DNA from: Sphaerolaimus hirsutus
Taxonomy: Eukaryota > Nematoda > Chromadorea > Monhysterida > Sphaerolaimidae
NCBI GenBank assembly: GCA_964036195.1
Contig: OZ038451.1
Span: forward strand, 3,972,529-4,036,528
Length of the DNA: 64,000 nucleotides
Direction: 5' to 3'
Numbering within the stretch: the first letter of the stretch is position 1; each line of letters starts with the position of its first letter. Positions 23,901 to 31,732 of the stretch are shown piece by piece. The notes beneath the pieces were generated by a model that saw only the letters and a program-made list of their open reading frames with translations, was not told where the DNA came from and made no database searches. Both the position numbers and the translations under genes were made by a program.

Positions 23901-26900
23901 TAGTGTCAAAATGAAGCGCATATTTCAAATGAGTGCAATCAGAAACCTGAAAATGCATCATTTCTCAAATTGAAAGTATTTCGCCCCATGGGTTCATTTT
24001 TAGGGTTAGGGTAATGTAGTGTCAAAATGGAGTGCATATATCAAATCAGTGCAATCAGAAACCCAAATTTGAAATCAGTGCAATCAGAAACCCAAAAATG
24101 AATGATTTCACAAATTCAAAGTGTCAAAATGGAGTGCATTATATATCAAATCAGTGCAATAAGAAACCCACAATGCATCATTTCACAATTTGAAAGTTTT
24201 GGCCTCAGGGGTTCAATTTCAGGGTTATGGTAATGTACTGTCAGAATGGAGTGCATATTTCAAATCATTGTAATCAGTAACCCACAAATGCATCATATCA
24301 CAATTTATATTTTTTAGCCCCGGGGGCCTCACTTAAGGGTTATGGTAATGTTATTGTCAACTCCCATAAACTCAGCCCCTAATTTGGCAAACACCCATCA
24401 ACTCAACTCCCATAAACTCAGCCTCTAATTTGTAAACTTGTCAACAGCCCCTTATTTTCAACTTCTGTCAACTCAACCTAATTTATAAACACCCATCAAC
24501 TCAACCCTGAATTGTAAACTCAGCCCCTAAAAACTCAAGTCAACCCCCTATGCATGTGCAATTGAGGCTTCTAGTTCCGAATGTCGGTATCTCCATCATT
24601 TTAAGCTTTTCCAAAATCGCATTTGAAACTTCAACGTTGGCCCGAGCGGGCAATTTTCAAAGGAGAACCCTTGCCCAAAACTTTTTGAAAAGCTTATAAA
24701 TTTATCTACATTTTTCCATATTTTCGACCCTGCGGCCGACTTATATAGCTGGAGTTATGATGATTTGATTGACAGCAGGTCAGCAGATTCAGTGGAGATA
24801 CCCTGTTTTGAGTGATTTTTTTATGAAAAATCACTCGAAACAGGGTATCTCCACTTAGTACATAGGATTTGCTGGTCGGTGGTGGTGCACCGCTTCGGAG
24901 TCAATGGTCCGCTTCCATGAGAATGGCCCCACTTGAGAGTAAATTTTGAGTAGAGATACCCTGTTTCGGACAAAGATTTTTTGGAGATACCCTGTTTCGG
25001 ACAAAGATTTTTTTGGAGATACCCTGTTTCGGATGATTTTTTTCAAAAACTGATTTGGAATTCTATACCGTAATTCGGATGATTTTTTCTGTTTGTATGG
25101 GAATTTGGACACATTCCTTAAATCTATACCGTAATTCGGATGATTTTTTCCGTTGGTGGAGATACCCTGTTTCGAGTGAAATTTTTGGTGGCTCTTTTTG
25201 GAGATACCCTGTTTCGAGTGAAATTTTACAAATTTGAGGGTGGAGATACCCTGTTTCGGATGATTTTTTTTGTTTGTTTTTCTAAAAATCGGCATATATG
25301 TATCTCGGGAACGGTATAAGATATTGAGAAAATTCGTTTTCTATCATGAAGAAATAAGTGCACCTATCACAGATCCGCACTTAACTCATTTTTTTCCACT
25401 TAGGTCTTTACCGATATTCGGAACTAGATGCCTCAATTGCATTCTTGGGAAGCAACTTTGCCATCTACTAACCCTGTTTGTCAAGATTGTAAGGGATCGT
25501 GTATGTAAAGGACATTTTGTACTAATACAAAATGTCCACATTGTAAAAACACACACGAATCGTGTAGAGTCAGTGACGTCCTATCGTTTACGTTGGAGCA
25601 TACTTTCCACACAAATAAATAGTGGCGTTATAATTGGTAGAGATGGTATCAATTCCAAAAACAAGTGTGTATCAAATTAGTTGGGTTAGATTCAGTTCCC
25701 AATCATAGCACCAAGCATGAAGGACACCACTGCATTCAATATAATTAGTGCACCAATGTCACTGACACACATCTTAAAGGGGCAATACCGTATTACCTCG
25801 AATTACCCCCCCCCCCTTGAATTAACCCCCCCTCGAAATACCCCCCCTAAAATTCGGCTGAGGAAATAATAAACCCCCCCCCCCTCGAAATACCCCCCCT
25901 AACATTGAAACCCCCCGGGAGTATTTCGAGGTAATACGGTATGCTAGATAGCATTTATCACCATTTAACTGCATACCGACATTGTGTCAGGGCCAGCATG
26001 ACACTATGGCACCATCACATTGCCAGTGTCAGGTGATATACCAGTCACCATATTTGAATTGGATCATTGTATTTGTTACACGCCTAGCAAAGCATCTTTG
26101 TTTACTTTTATCTTTATACAGATGTGACATCACTGGATGTAAATTTGCAAGCATGGCGTACTGAACCTTCCCTCATACAAGTCAGATACCATGTCCAGGC
26201 AGCTGTAGAAATTTATCATGGTAAACTGTTTGTCTGTGGTGGTCATGTAAGTTCTGGATATCGCCGGAATGATTGTGAAATGTTGGTTTTGCTTTGATAG
26301 TTAACAATTCCAAGTACAGTCAAGTCATAGGTGGACCTAGCTGATATTGAACAACGTATTTGGTATCATATCATCATCATATGAAATATTGAACAACTGA
26401 TGCATAGATACCAACTGTGGTAATAAATAAATAAACACCTTCCCGGTCAGGTCCGGCACCCTATTTTTGATTTCACTCTGGGTGCCCTAACTCCTGCTGT
26501 GGGCGGAGTATAAAGCTGAAAATGGGGGGGTATATACTTGCAACCCCCCTCTACGCTGCATCAATGGGGGAGGCCACGGCGACCCGCTACAGGGTGGGTC
26601 GCCGTATACGCAAAGTTTTTTTTTGGCTTTTTGAGTGTCCCGCACAGGTCCGGCACCCACTTTATTTTGCGACACTTCGGATGCCGTACCTCCAGCTGTG
26701 GGGGTGATAAAGAGCTGCAATTTGGGGGGAGTATAGACAACACCCTCCCCTACTATACCCCCTCAGGGCAGCCTCTGGCGACTCATTAAATTTCCGGTTG
26801 CCGCGGTTCAATTTTATTTCATTGTAAAAATAAACTGTCCCATCGGGTCCATCCATCACTGGTTTCTGGTTCAAAAATGAACACAGTAGTGTAGAAAATG

Positions 26901-28232
26901 CGCGATTAATGTGAAATAAAGCAATTAAAGATGCAATTTGATACACGTATCCAAATTGCAAAATGTACCATGCACACCAAAACTAATTTTATTTTAAAAG
27001 TTGAAAAATCGCTCGCTTTGCAGGGTCTCTTTTCGAGCGATTTCGTTTCATCGAAAAAATCGACTGTCCCATTGACATGACATTAAAAAACATGACCACC
27101 CAATAGATGGATGACAAATAATTCACTTTTTGGAACTTTTTTATTAGATACTTGAAGAGCTGGTTTACGATACTTTAAAGGGAAGGGTTTGATGATTAAA
27201 GTTATGTAAAGAACCATACCTCTAAAATGCCTGCATTGCAAAATTTACTTGGGGGGAATTTTATGACACCATAATGACATCATTTCAGGAAAATTTTTAC
27301 AAAATTTACACTTTGAAATTCCCCCCAAGTAAATTTTGCAATGCAGGCGTTTTAGAGGTGTGGTTCTTTACATAACTTTAATCATCAACCCCTTCACTTT
27401 AAAGTATTGTAAACCAGCTTTTCAAGTGTCTAATAAAAAAGTTCCAAAAAGTGAATTATTTGTCATCCATCTATCGGGTGGTCGTTTTTTTAGCGAATAA
27501 AAAAATATTTTAGAAATTTTTCACATTAATCTCACATTTTTGAATAGTGTATAGTAGGGGAGGGGTGTTGTTAACACATCCCCAAAATTTTAGATTTATA
27601 GCCCTCCCACAGCTAAAAAATCAGTGGGTGCCCGACCTGTGAGGGACACCAGAAAAGCCATAAAATTTTCATACTTATGGCGACCCACCCTCTAAAGGGG
27701 TCGCCGCGACCCCCCAAATTCATGTGAAGTAGAGGGGGGTTCCGTCAATATTTCCCTTAAGTTTCAGCTTCTGGCGCACCATAGAACTGGAGATAGGATG
27801 TCACAAATGTCATCAAAAATAGGGTGCCGGACGTGACCGGGAAGGTGTTTACATTTAATAAAATATTTACAATGAACATTTTTGATATGCACCATCAATA
27901 CTTTAGGTTCACATTGTCACAAAAAAAAACAGAAAGGAATAAAAAAATGATGTGTAGAATTACCATTACTTACCTTTTTAACACTACAGTCCTACACGCC
28001 ACAGGTTCGACACAATCTCATGGGAAATTGTACCTGGCATATTGCCAAGGAGCATGTGCTGCGGTGCGCTGACTGCAGTCAATGACTCACTGTACTATGT
28101 TGGGGGATTTTCTGATGGTAACAGGGCAGAAATTGCCAAATACAACGTCACCACTGGCACATGGGCAGATGTCCCTGAGCGGCTTGCCAATGCGACGCAC
28201 AGACACAGTGCAATAAATGTTTGGTGATGCAG
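2868..28232 (+). CDS. Multi-exon secreted or membrane protein: C-type-lectin-like, PAN-like, CCP and kelch modules (incomplete model)
   Basis: Exons seen by splice signals and phase are 2868-2977, 3321-3534, 6294-6413, 6472-6815, 9602-9820, 9943-10104, 26122-26246 and about 27988-28232. The joins 2977/3321 (phase 2), 3534/6294 and 6413/6472 (phase 0), 9820/9943 (phase 1) and 10104/26122 (phase 1) agree. The joins 6815/9602 (2 against 1) and 26246/27988 (0 against 2) do not, so exons are missing or placed wrongly. The product starts with a signal peptide and would act outside the cell or at its surface; the modules suggest ligand or carbohydrate recognition, but the ligand is unknown. No transmembrane segment is seen. 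It may be two genes, because the 16-kb gap between the CCP and kelch exons is bridged only by matching phase. Confidence 0.5.
3321..3534 (+). CDS. Exon: start of C-type-lectin-like region
   Basis: Acceptor TTTTTGAG restores phase 2 from the signal-peptide exon, and donor CAG|GTGGCT leaves phase 0. The GC content is much higher than the surroundings. The text includes YYAGGCF, a SWEQARAA box and an Ala/Leu-rich helix-like end, as in the first half of a CTLD, though an expected cysteine after RAA is absent. The lectin assignment is by pattern only. Confidence 0.5.
3650..5106. mobile_element. 1.46-kb foldback (palindromic) DNA element, TA target
   Basis: The whole element is one inverted repeat. 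It opens with AACACCTTCCC and closes with GGGAAGGTGTT, flanked by TA on both sides (3648-3649, 5107-5108). The arms carry the matching blocks around GACAAGTTCACCACCC. The TA duplication points to a Tc1/mariner or similar mover acting in trans. A related element lies at 26434-27849. Confidence 0.8.
5478..5982. mobile_element. hAT-like MITE, ACACAGAAA/AAAACTCAA family
   Basis: Perfect 8-bp target duplication GTCATTAG (5470-5477, 5983-5990) and 10-bp TIR CAACGATGGG...CCCATCGTTG. The interior is low-complexity ACACAGAAA and AAAACTCAA repeats. No transposase. Confidence 0.85.
5983..6293. other. Intron sequence
   Basis: AT-rich intron upstream of the exon at 6294; apart from the target duplication copy at its start I recognise nothing in it. 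Confidence 0.4.
6294..6413 (+). CDS. Exon: C-type-lectin-like region, middle
   Basis: Acceptor TCATTACAG and donor CTACAG|GTCAGA; 40 codons, phase 0 on both sides. Contains WYWHGNIHSGRVI, which resembles the central Trp-rich strand of CTLDs. Confidence 0.6.
6472..6815 (+). CDS. Exon: end of lectin-like region and PAN/apple-like cysteine cluster
   Basis: Acceptor TTATTGCAG, donor TACAG|GTATAC, phase 0 in and 2 out, about 114 codons. The exon opens with DDFVLWPG, like the W-x-P-G strand of CTLDs. Near its end is a cysteine cluster ICERHCFKSNCSSF then YACIA, which resembles a PAN/apple module. It is one of the longest clear exons of the locus. Confidence 0.65.
6816..8655. other. Intron with possible missed exon(s)
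   Basis: Mostly AT-rich with no recognised repeat. The mismatch of phase between 6815 (phase 2) and 9602 (phase 1) implies at least one exon here or before 9600. Weak candidates follow acceptors near 7464, 7650 and 8109; none is convincing. Confidence 0.35.
8656..9353. mobile_element. GTCGACAAGTCC-family inverted-repeat element
   Basis: The ends read TGAGGTGTCTACTTG...GAAGTAGACGCCTCA, and the interior repeats AAGTCGACAAGTCCA on both strands. A sister copy lies at 18934-19568 with the same internal order. An AGCTATCTATCTATC block is embedded at 8800-8935. No target duplication could be fixed. Confidence 0.7.
9389..9565. mobile_element. Internally deleted TAGGGTTGGCCGATG-family hAT-like MITE
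   Basis: Ends TAGGGTTGGCCGATG and TTTCCAACCCTA match the full-length copies at 19582-20272 and 52392-53076, but only 177 bp remain. The flanking 8-mers AACATAAC and TGTGTAAC are only partly alike. Confidence 0.7.
9602..9820 (+). CDS. Exon: sushi/CCP module
   Basis: A phase 1-1 exon (acceptor GTTCCAG, donor A|GTCAGT), the class used for shuffled extracellular modules. It holds one CCP-like unit of about 70 residues: ACGMLSVGENAEL at the start, YQSGEVATIVC, then LQVACQNGKWLYWD and a final cysteine after YR. Four cysteines and the Trp between the last two fit the family. Confidence 0.75.
9943..10104 (+). CDS. Exon: linker and first kelch-like strand
   Basis: Phase 1-1 exon, acceptor TTTTCTCAG, donor C|GTGAGT, 54 codons. 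It joins the CCP exon in frame. The text has KWQKWQPGSDGVEM and ends RYRGFAYFII, which could be the first strand of a kelch blade. Identity beyond that is unknown. Confidence 0.5.
10150..10330. repeat. GGCGCC-rich block
   Basis: Begins CTAGTGATGGAATGG and contains repeated GGCGCC/GCCATGGCGC palindromes. Related to the elements at 2364-2694 and 28533-32117. The right end is eroded. Confidence 0.6.
10571..10899. mobile_element. hAT-like MITE, CAGGGCCGTATCCAGG family
   Basis: Perfect 8-bp target duplication ATTATTAC (10563-10570, 10900-10907). Ends CAAGGCTGTATCCAGG and CCTGGGTATGTCCCTG; a GGCGCC block and C-rich tracts lie near the right end. Sister copies: 55562-56010 and 62636-63076. Confidence 0.85.
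11108..11285. repeat. GGCGCC-rich block
   Basis: Repeated GGCGCC and GCCATGGCGCC palindromes, ending TGGCGCTTTTCCATCAC as in the other members. Confidence 0.6.
11458..11579. mobile_element. TCCCGA-repeat hAT-like MITE
   Basis: Ends TAGGATTCAAACGGGATCCC and TCCCATTTGAACCCTA surround (GATCCC)n-type repeats. Same family as 43085-43586, 50066-50247, 54442-54591 and 60781-60935. Confidence 0.75.
11618..12019. mobile_element. Hairpin element, ACCGTATTTCTCCGT family
   Basis: Starts TACCGTATTTCTCCGTG and ends CACGGAGAAATACGGTA, with C-rich (ACGCCCGGG) inner arms. A related hairpin is at 14107-14353. Confidence 0.75.
12086..12928. mobile_element. Hairpin element with poly-C/poly-G arms, ACCGTATTTCCTCGAAATACCCC family, broken by an assembly gap
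   Basis: Left arm GCCGTATTTCCTC then a C17-like tract; right arm ends GGGGGTATTTCGAGG then TAATACGGT. The centre contains a 200-N gap. Confidence 0.7.
12326..12525. other. Assembly gap (200 N)
   Basis: A run of exactly 200 N. It lies inside the hairpin element, where poly-C/poly-G arms would block reads. Confidence 0.99.
12990..13112. mobile_element. Short ACCGTATTTCC-family hairpin
   Basis: Starts TACCGTATTCCAGACGGGGG and ends TTTGAGGAAATATGGTATA with G-rich arms between; interrupted or degenerate. Confidence 0.55.
13110..13352. mobile_element. TATACTCGGCGGACA-family element
   Basis: Opens TATACTCGGCGGACACGAT and closes near GCAGGGTGTAAAGTGACTC; internal GGAAGCGTGCCAATGATT is mirrored by AATCGTTGGCACGCTTCC near the right end. 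A second full copy is 17852-18109. Confidence 0.7.
13436..13702. mobile_element. Palindromic GGCGCC element
   Basis: A folded array in which GGCGCCATTTCTGGTGCC near the left is mirrored near the right, ending GGCGCCAAGATGCCGGGA. The end CCCGGCATCTTGGCG recurs at 31965-31980. Confidence 0.65.
14107..14353. mobile_element. Hairpin element, ACCGTATTTCTCCGT family
   Basis: TACCGTATTTCTCCGTTTAT at the left, ATAAACGGAGAAATGCGGTA at the right. A block of CGAGTC repeats beginning TAGGGCTCGAAACTCG sits in the middle and may be a separate nested insertion. Confidence 0.75.
14745..14875. repeat. GGCGCC-rich block
   Basis: GGCGCC, GCGCCGGCGCC and TGGCGCCATGGCGCC palindromes ending CCGTGGCCATAGCTGAAATC. 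The mirror of that end is at about 18513-18540. Confidence 0.55.
14889..16603. mobile_element. TATACTCG-ended element split by a palindrome insertion
   Basis: Left end GTATACTCGACAGACATGAT and right end ATCATGTCCGCCGAGTATA are inverted. The 1-kb palindrome at 15292-16316 sits inside it. Confidence 0.55.
15292..16316. mobile_element. 1,025-bp near-perfect palindrome (foldback element, TA target)
   Basis: Left end AAGAGCTGGCAAATATAAAT, right end ATTTATATTTGCCGGCTCTT, with TA on both sides (15290-15291, 16317-16318). The arms meet at about 15804 (CTGCCTCACAGAGGCAG) with almost no spacer and high identity throughout. Confidence 0.85.
17187..17627. mobile_element. ACCGTATTTCC-family hairpin nested between the arms
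   Basis: Opens TCCGTATTTCCTCGAAATAC and closes ATTTCGAAGAAATACGGTA, with G-rich tracts. Close sequence match to 31266-31732, including the shared AGATGGTATAAACACTGTTC segment. Confidence 0.75.
17852..18109. mobile_element. TATACTCGGCG-family element nested in the right arm
   Basis: ATACTCGGCGTACATGATAC at the left, GCAAGGTGTAAAGTAACCGG at the right. The left arm of the host palindrome lacks it, which shows that it is a later insertion. Confidence 0.7.
18934..19568. mobile_element. GTCGACAAGTCC-family inverted-repeat element
   Basis: Ends TGAGGCGTCCAATTC and GAATTAGACGCCTCA. Same internal order as 8656-9353, including GTTAGGCCCAGAACCGTCAT and the GAGAGCCAAATTGGACAC block. Confidence 0.75.
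19582..20272. mobile_element. hAT-like MITE, TAGGGTTGGCCGATG family
   Basis: Perfect 8-bp target duplication TGCACAAC (19574-19581, 20273-20280). Ends TAGGGTTGGCCGATG and TTCCAACCCTA, A/T-rich AAACGTTTTTT repeats at both ends, and a GCGCAAGCGCGCAA palindrome inside. A reversed sister lies at 52392-53076. Confidence 0.9.
20573..21390. repeat. Large inverted repeat, about 360-380-bp arms
   Basis: The left arm contains GGTTCTCTACAATTAATACC and the right arm GGTATTAATTGTAGAGAACC, with matching text throughout and a loop of about 65 bp near 20940-21000. Open frames here mirror each other and are not genes. Confidence 0.8.
21418..21640. repeat. C-rich tandem array
   Basis: Units of roughly 25-32 bp built on AAAAATGGCACCCCC(T)GGGGACC. 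It grades into the 30-bp array to its right. Confidence 0.75.
21640..22660. repeat. 30-bp minisatellite
   Basis: More than 30 units of TAATTTGGAAACTCCCATAA + ACTCAGCCCC, with a C-rich interruption at about 21695-21860. The unit is a multiple of three, so both strands show long open frames coding ten-residue repeats; these are by-products. Confidence 0.9.
22661..24357. repeat. About 110-bp satellite with a ~440-bp higher-order period
   Basis: The block AGGGTTATGGTAATGTAGTG recurs many times. The longer arrangement that begins TTTTTAGGGTTATGG at about 23000, 23442 and 23881 repeats at about 440 bp. No coding function. Confidence 0.85.
24358..24545. repeat. Return of the 30-bp minisatellite
   Basis: Degenerate CTCCCATAAACTCAGCC units, showing that the satellite at 22661-24357 is bounded on both sides by the same 30-bp array. 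Confidence 0.7.
24561..25443. mobile_element. Inverted-repeat element with GGAGATACCCTGTTTCGG tandem repeats
   Basis: Ends GCAATTGAGGCTTCTAGTTC and GAACTAGATGCCTCAATTGC. The interior has several units of GGAGATACCCTGTTTCGG(A) and ATACCGTAATTCGGATGATT. The TGAGGC end resembles the GTCGACAAG family. Confidence 0.7.
25444..25785. other. Intron sequence, nothing recognised
   Basis: No recognisable exon or repeat apart from a short GTACTAATACAAAATGTCC inverted motif. Confidence 0.4.
25786..25942. mobile_element. ACCGTATTACCTCG hairpin
   Basis: TACCGTATTACCTCGAATTA at the left and TTTCGAGGTAATACGGTA at the right, with C-rich arms. Confidence 0.7.
26122..26246 (+). CDS. Exon: kelch repeat
   Basis: Acceptor CTTTATACAG, donor CAT|GTAAGT, phase 1 in and 0 out. 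The text VTSLDVNLQAWRTEPSL then HGKLFVCGGH fits the end of one kelch blade and the conserved GG of the next. Confidence 0.65.
26434..27849. mobile_element. 1.42-kb foldback DNA element, TA target
   Basis: Ends AACACCTTCCCGGTC and GACCGGGAAGGTGTT, TA on both sides (26432-26433, 27850-27851). Arms are mirrored through about 27295. Same terminal motif and layout as 3650-5106 but with diverged internal text. Confidence 0.85.
27988..28232 (+). CDS. Exon: kelch repeat with probable 1-nt frameshift
   Basis: Acceptor ACACTACAG before 27988 (or CACAG before about 28003). Kelch features are FDTISWEIVPG, LTAVNDSLYYVGGFSDG, AEIAKYNVTTGTWADVP and THRHSAI. The frame meets TGA at 28225-28227, yet a strong donor GCAG|GTGAGA follows at 28232. 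One fewer A in the run at 28215-28217 would keep the frame open as far as that donor. Either the gene ends here, this allele is broken, or there is a sequencing error. Confidence 0.65.
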
Positions 28233-29642
28233 GTGAGATTTTTTGACATGTACAGATATAAAAGATAATGATAGAGTCCAGCATAACATCATGTATAGAA
28301 AAAAAACATAATTCTGCACTCTTCTTTCTGACATGTCTTCTAACACACGGGACATTCTCATCAATCGCAGAGGGGGAGTTATTCAAAGTGGCAGTTATTT
28401 TTTCCTCACTCAGTCCAGAGTTGTTAAAAGTACTGAACTTTTTTGAAAGTAAACGTGAATGAAAAGGATTACATTTGTACTCACCACTGAGTAGAGAAAA
28501 CATTAAGTAAATTTTTTACTTTTACTCATGAGTAGTGATGGAAAAGCGCCAGGAAAAATGGCGCCAGGCGCCAATGGCGCCATTCAGAAAATTGGCGCCG
28601 GGCGCCAATGGGCGCCAGAGAAAATGGCGCCGGGCGCCAAAGGGCGCCAGAAACAATGGCGCCAGGCGCCAACAATAAAATTCACTATTTCAGCATATAT
28701 ATCATCACAGAAGCATTTTTAGGATGCAAAGTGTTACGCCATTTTTTCTGATGGTTAAAAACCACAAAAACCCATTTTATCATGAATAAAATGTGCCATA
28801 TTTCCTGGAAATAAACCTAGTGGGTTGAGTATTTCATCAGCAAATTTTGAGGGGGTCGATTCAAGGGGCTTACGCGAGGGGGGTCTATAATTATGCCAGG
28901 TAGATTTTTATTTCGCCAGGTATAATATTTGTGCCCCCCTCGCCATACCCTCAGGTCTGAGCGAGCTGGCAACTAATAACCAGAGTTAGAAAAACGTATT
29001 TATGTTTACCGGAAATACCCGGTTATTCAGGTATTTATACTTACGTTTACATTTACGTTTTCCAAAAATACCATTACGTTTGGTTACGTTGTCCTGACCA
29101 AAATACCCGGGTACTAGGGAAAACGTAAAAATCATATGGAAAATATAAAAACTGCTATTTATTTGAAATATTTTCAAAACCCTACGCATAAAGTTTGTGA
29201 GTGGCGACTTTTGGTGTGTTTATGTATTGCGATTAGCATTCGAAAAATAACCCGTGATTTATATTTTGAAAATCACAATAAATATAAATAACCTGTGATT
29301 TATATATATATTTATATTTTTTCCAAATTCTGAGTGATATATTTATATATATTTTTTAAATTTGAAAAAAAAATCACTGAGAAAATCACTCATACTTGAT
29401 ACATTGTGGAGCAATTATTGCGCTTTATGACTAAAACATGTAATCTGTGCAAGATAAATTTGCGAGTGATTTTCTCCAGGAAATCTCTCTGTTCATGTAG
29501 AGCATTATTGGGTTAAAATTGTATTTGAAGCAGGTAAATATTGTGCCTACACACTAGTTTTCACCCTGACTCTTTTGAAAACTGAAATGGCCAAAAATGG
29601 TGACATGTTTCCATCAAGTTTTCCACTACTGAAAGCTATATA

Positions 29643-30185
29643 CAGGGTGGCGCACGTCAGGCGCACGGTTTCAATCTGCTCTCAACAAGTCAATTTTAAA
29701 TGAAACCTGTTCAAATTTCGTATGGCAGTAGATAAATGCACCCCATTAAGTATGTTAAGAGCAGGTATTCATATAGCAAGATTTTTATGTCGGAACATGT
29801 AAGCACATTGAATGGAGTTTTCCTTTGGAGTTATGTGAAGAAGAAGGTCCACAGTCCACAGTTGCCCAAAATGATGGACATTGAGCAGTTGAAGCATCTG
29901 ATGGTCCAGCAGTTCAATGAAATTTTGCCTAGCATGCATGTGAATGTTGTGGGTGAAATGCTAAATCATTTGGGTATTGTCATATTGTGATAATGTCAGT
30001 GGTTCTGTGGAGTGACGTTCTTTCATATGGTTTGATGTATGTGAAAATTTAGCAATATGAATGCGTGCTCTTCACATACTAAATGGGGCACATTTATCTA
30101 CTGATATACAAATTTCAGCACTTTTCATTAAAAATTGACGTGTTGGGAGCAGATTGAAACTGTGCATCTGACATGCACCACCCTG
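29643..30185. mobile_element. Innermost level: Tc1/mariner-superfamily element, deleted
   Basis: TA on each side (29641-29642, 30186-30187) and imperfect ~55-bp TIRs beginning CAGGGTGGCGCACGTCAG and ending ATGCACCACCCTG. Only the end of a transposase-like ORF remains inside. Confidence 0.8.
29790..29990 (+). pseudogene. Transposase C-terminal remnant (Tc1/mariner-like)
   Basis: About 66 residues with FLWSYVKKKVHSPQLPKMMD then IEQLKHLMVQQFNEI. This resembles the C-terminal tail of mariner/IS630-type transposases, where a W-x-Y-V-K segment precedes a helix that begins with 'IEEL'-type text. The catalytic domain is gone. Confidence 0.6.
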
Positions 30186-31265
30186 TACGTTCAGTTGTCA
30201 CAAATGGCATGAATTTTGGTGGGTGGTGTTGGCAAATCACTTGTTTGATTACAACTCAAACTCAAATGATGACAAATGGTGACATCACCATCAATTAGTT
30301 TTCATTTTGTATGTGACAAAAATGTAAACTGTTTTAGAAATTGAAATAAAGCGCAAGTGATTTTTTGAGATTTTTTTTGAGTTATTTTTTCAGTAATTTA
30401 AGTATATTTTCTGGAGACCTAGCGTGATTTATATATATTTATATTTTTTCCAATATTGGAGTGATATATTTATATATATTTTCCAAAAAATCAGTGATTT
30501 TTTCAAATGCTAATTGCCATTCATCATGAAAACGCGCTAGGGTGCTGATATTGGTGGAAAGAGATAGACAAAACATTTATCTACCAACGTATAAAATGCA
30601 CCCTAGCTTTATCCTACGCCCCATCCCGTGTAGAGTCCCCAAAATGAAATTGGCGTAGACAAAAGTTCATGCACCAGGAACAAAAGTTCACTTCTACGAT
30701 AACGCTAGGGGGGTACGATAAAGTTGGGGGGGGCTGGAATTTCATACTTTGTAATGAAATGTTCTGGCTATATTTTGATACAAAAATCAGCCCCCCTAGC
30801 ACATTGTCATCACAAATCGCAATTATAAACACACAAAAGTTGCAAGTGCAGAAACCTTATGCGTGGGGTGTATTAGATTCCACTCACCGTGTACTTGACA
30901 ATGAATAAATACTTCACATAATTCATCATGTTCATCAAACTGTAAAAATAGGTGAGGTTTTTTTCACACGCTCTGATGATGGGAGTGCTTCAAAATATTT
31001 TTACGTTTACGTTTTTTTTACGTTTACCCGGGTACTTTCAAAGTATGTTACGCTTTTAGTATCAATACTTAAAATTGAGAAAAGGTATTTACGTTTACGT
31101 TTTCCAAAAATACCGGTATTTGTACAACTCTGCTAATAACCCACCTCGAAATATTTACGTCTCTGTGCCACATTTGTTATAATGTGTTTACATTTACTCG
31201 AAAAATCCATACGCCGTACTCGAGTACTGAGTAAATACATTTATTTAATATTCCTCTGAAAAAAG

Positions 31266-31732
31266 TACCGTTTTTCCTCGAAATACTCCCCAGGGGGTGA
31301 TTGTTTCATAGTGGTCCCGAAGGGGGGGGGGGGTTAAACGAGGGGGGTATTTCGAGGGGGGGGGGGTATTATTTCGCCAGAAATTTTTTCAAATCCTAGT
31401 ACAAAATCGACGTTTGTGATGTAACTGGGGTAGAAAAATGCATCAATAACTGACATGTATAGACTCCTGTAGACTATTAGTAGTATCTAGATGGTATAAA
31501 CACTGTTCTAACGTGATCACAAGATTGTTTTAACGTGTTCTGCACTACGCAGAACACAAACTGCAGTATTTGTCATGTACGTTGTCTTTACACTCATTCT
31601 GGGGGGGGCGGTATTTCGAGGCGGGGGGTGATTGTTTCATAGTGGTCTCGAGAGGGGGGGGGGTCAAACGAGGGGGGGGGGGGTATTTCGAGGGGGGGTA
31701 TTTCGAGGGGGGTATTTCGAGGAAATACGGTA
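31266..31732. mobile_element. ACCGTATTTCC-family hairpin with poly-G arms
   Basis: TACCGTTTTTCCTCGAAATA at the left and CGAGGAAATACGGTA at the right; contains AGATGGTATAAACACTGTTC like 17187-17627. Confidence 0.75.

Larger units (their letters stand above)
28981..31132. mobile_element. Third nested level: hAT-like ACGTTTACG element
   Basis: Perfect 8-bp target duplication CTAATAAC (28973-28980, 31133-31140); ends CAGAGTTAGAAAAACG and CCGGTATTTGTACAACTCTG; arms rich in TACGTTTACG. Related to 33464-34239. Confidence 0.85.
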
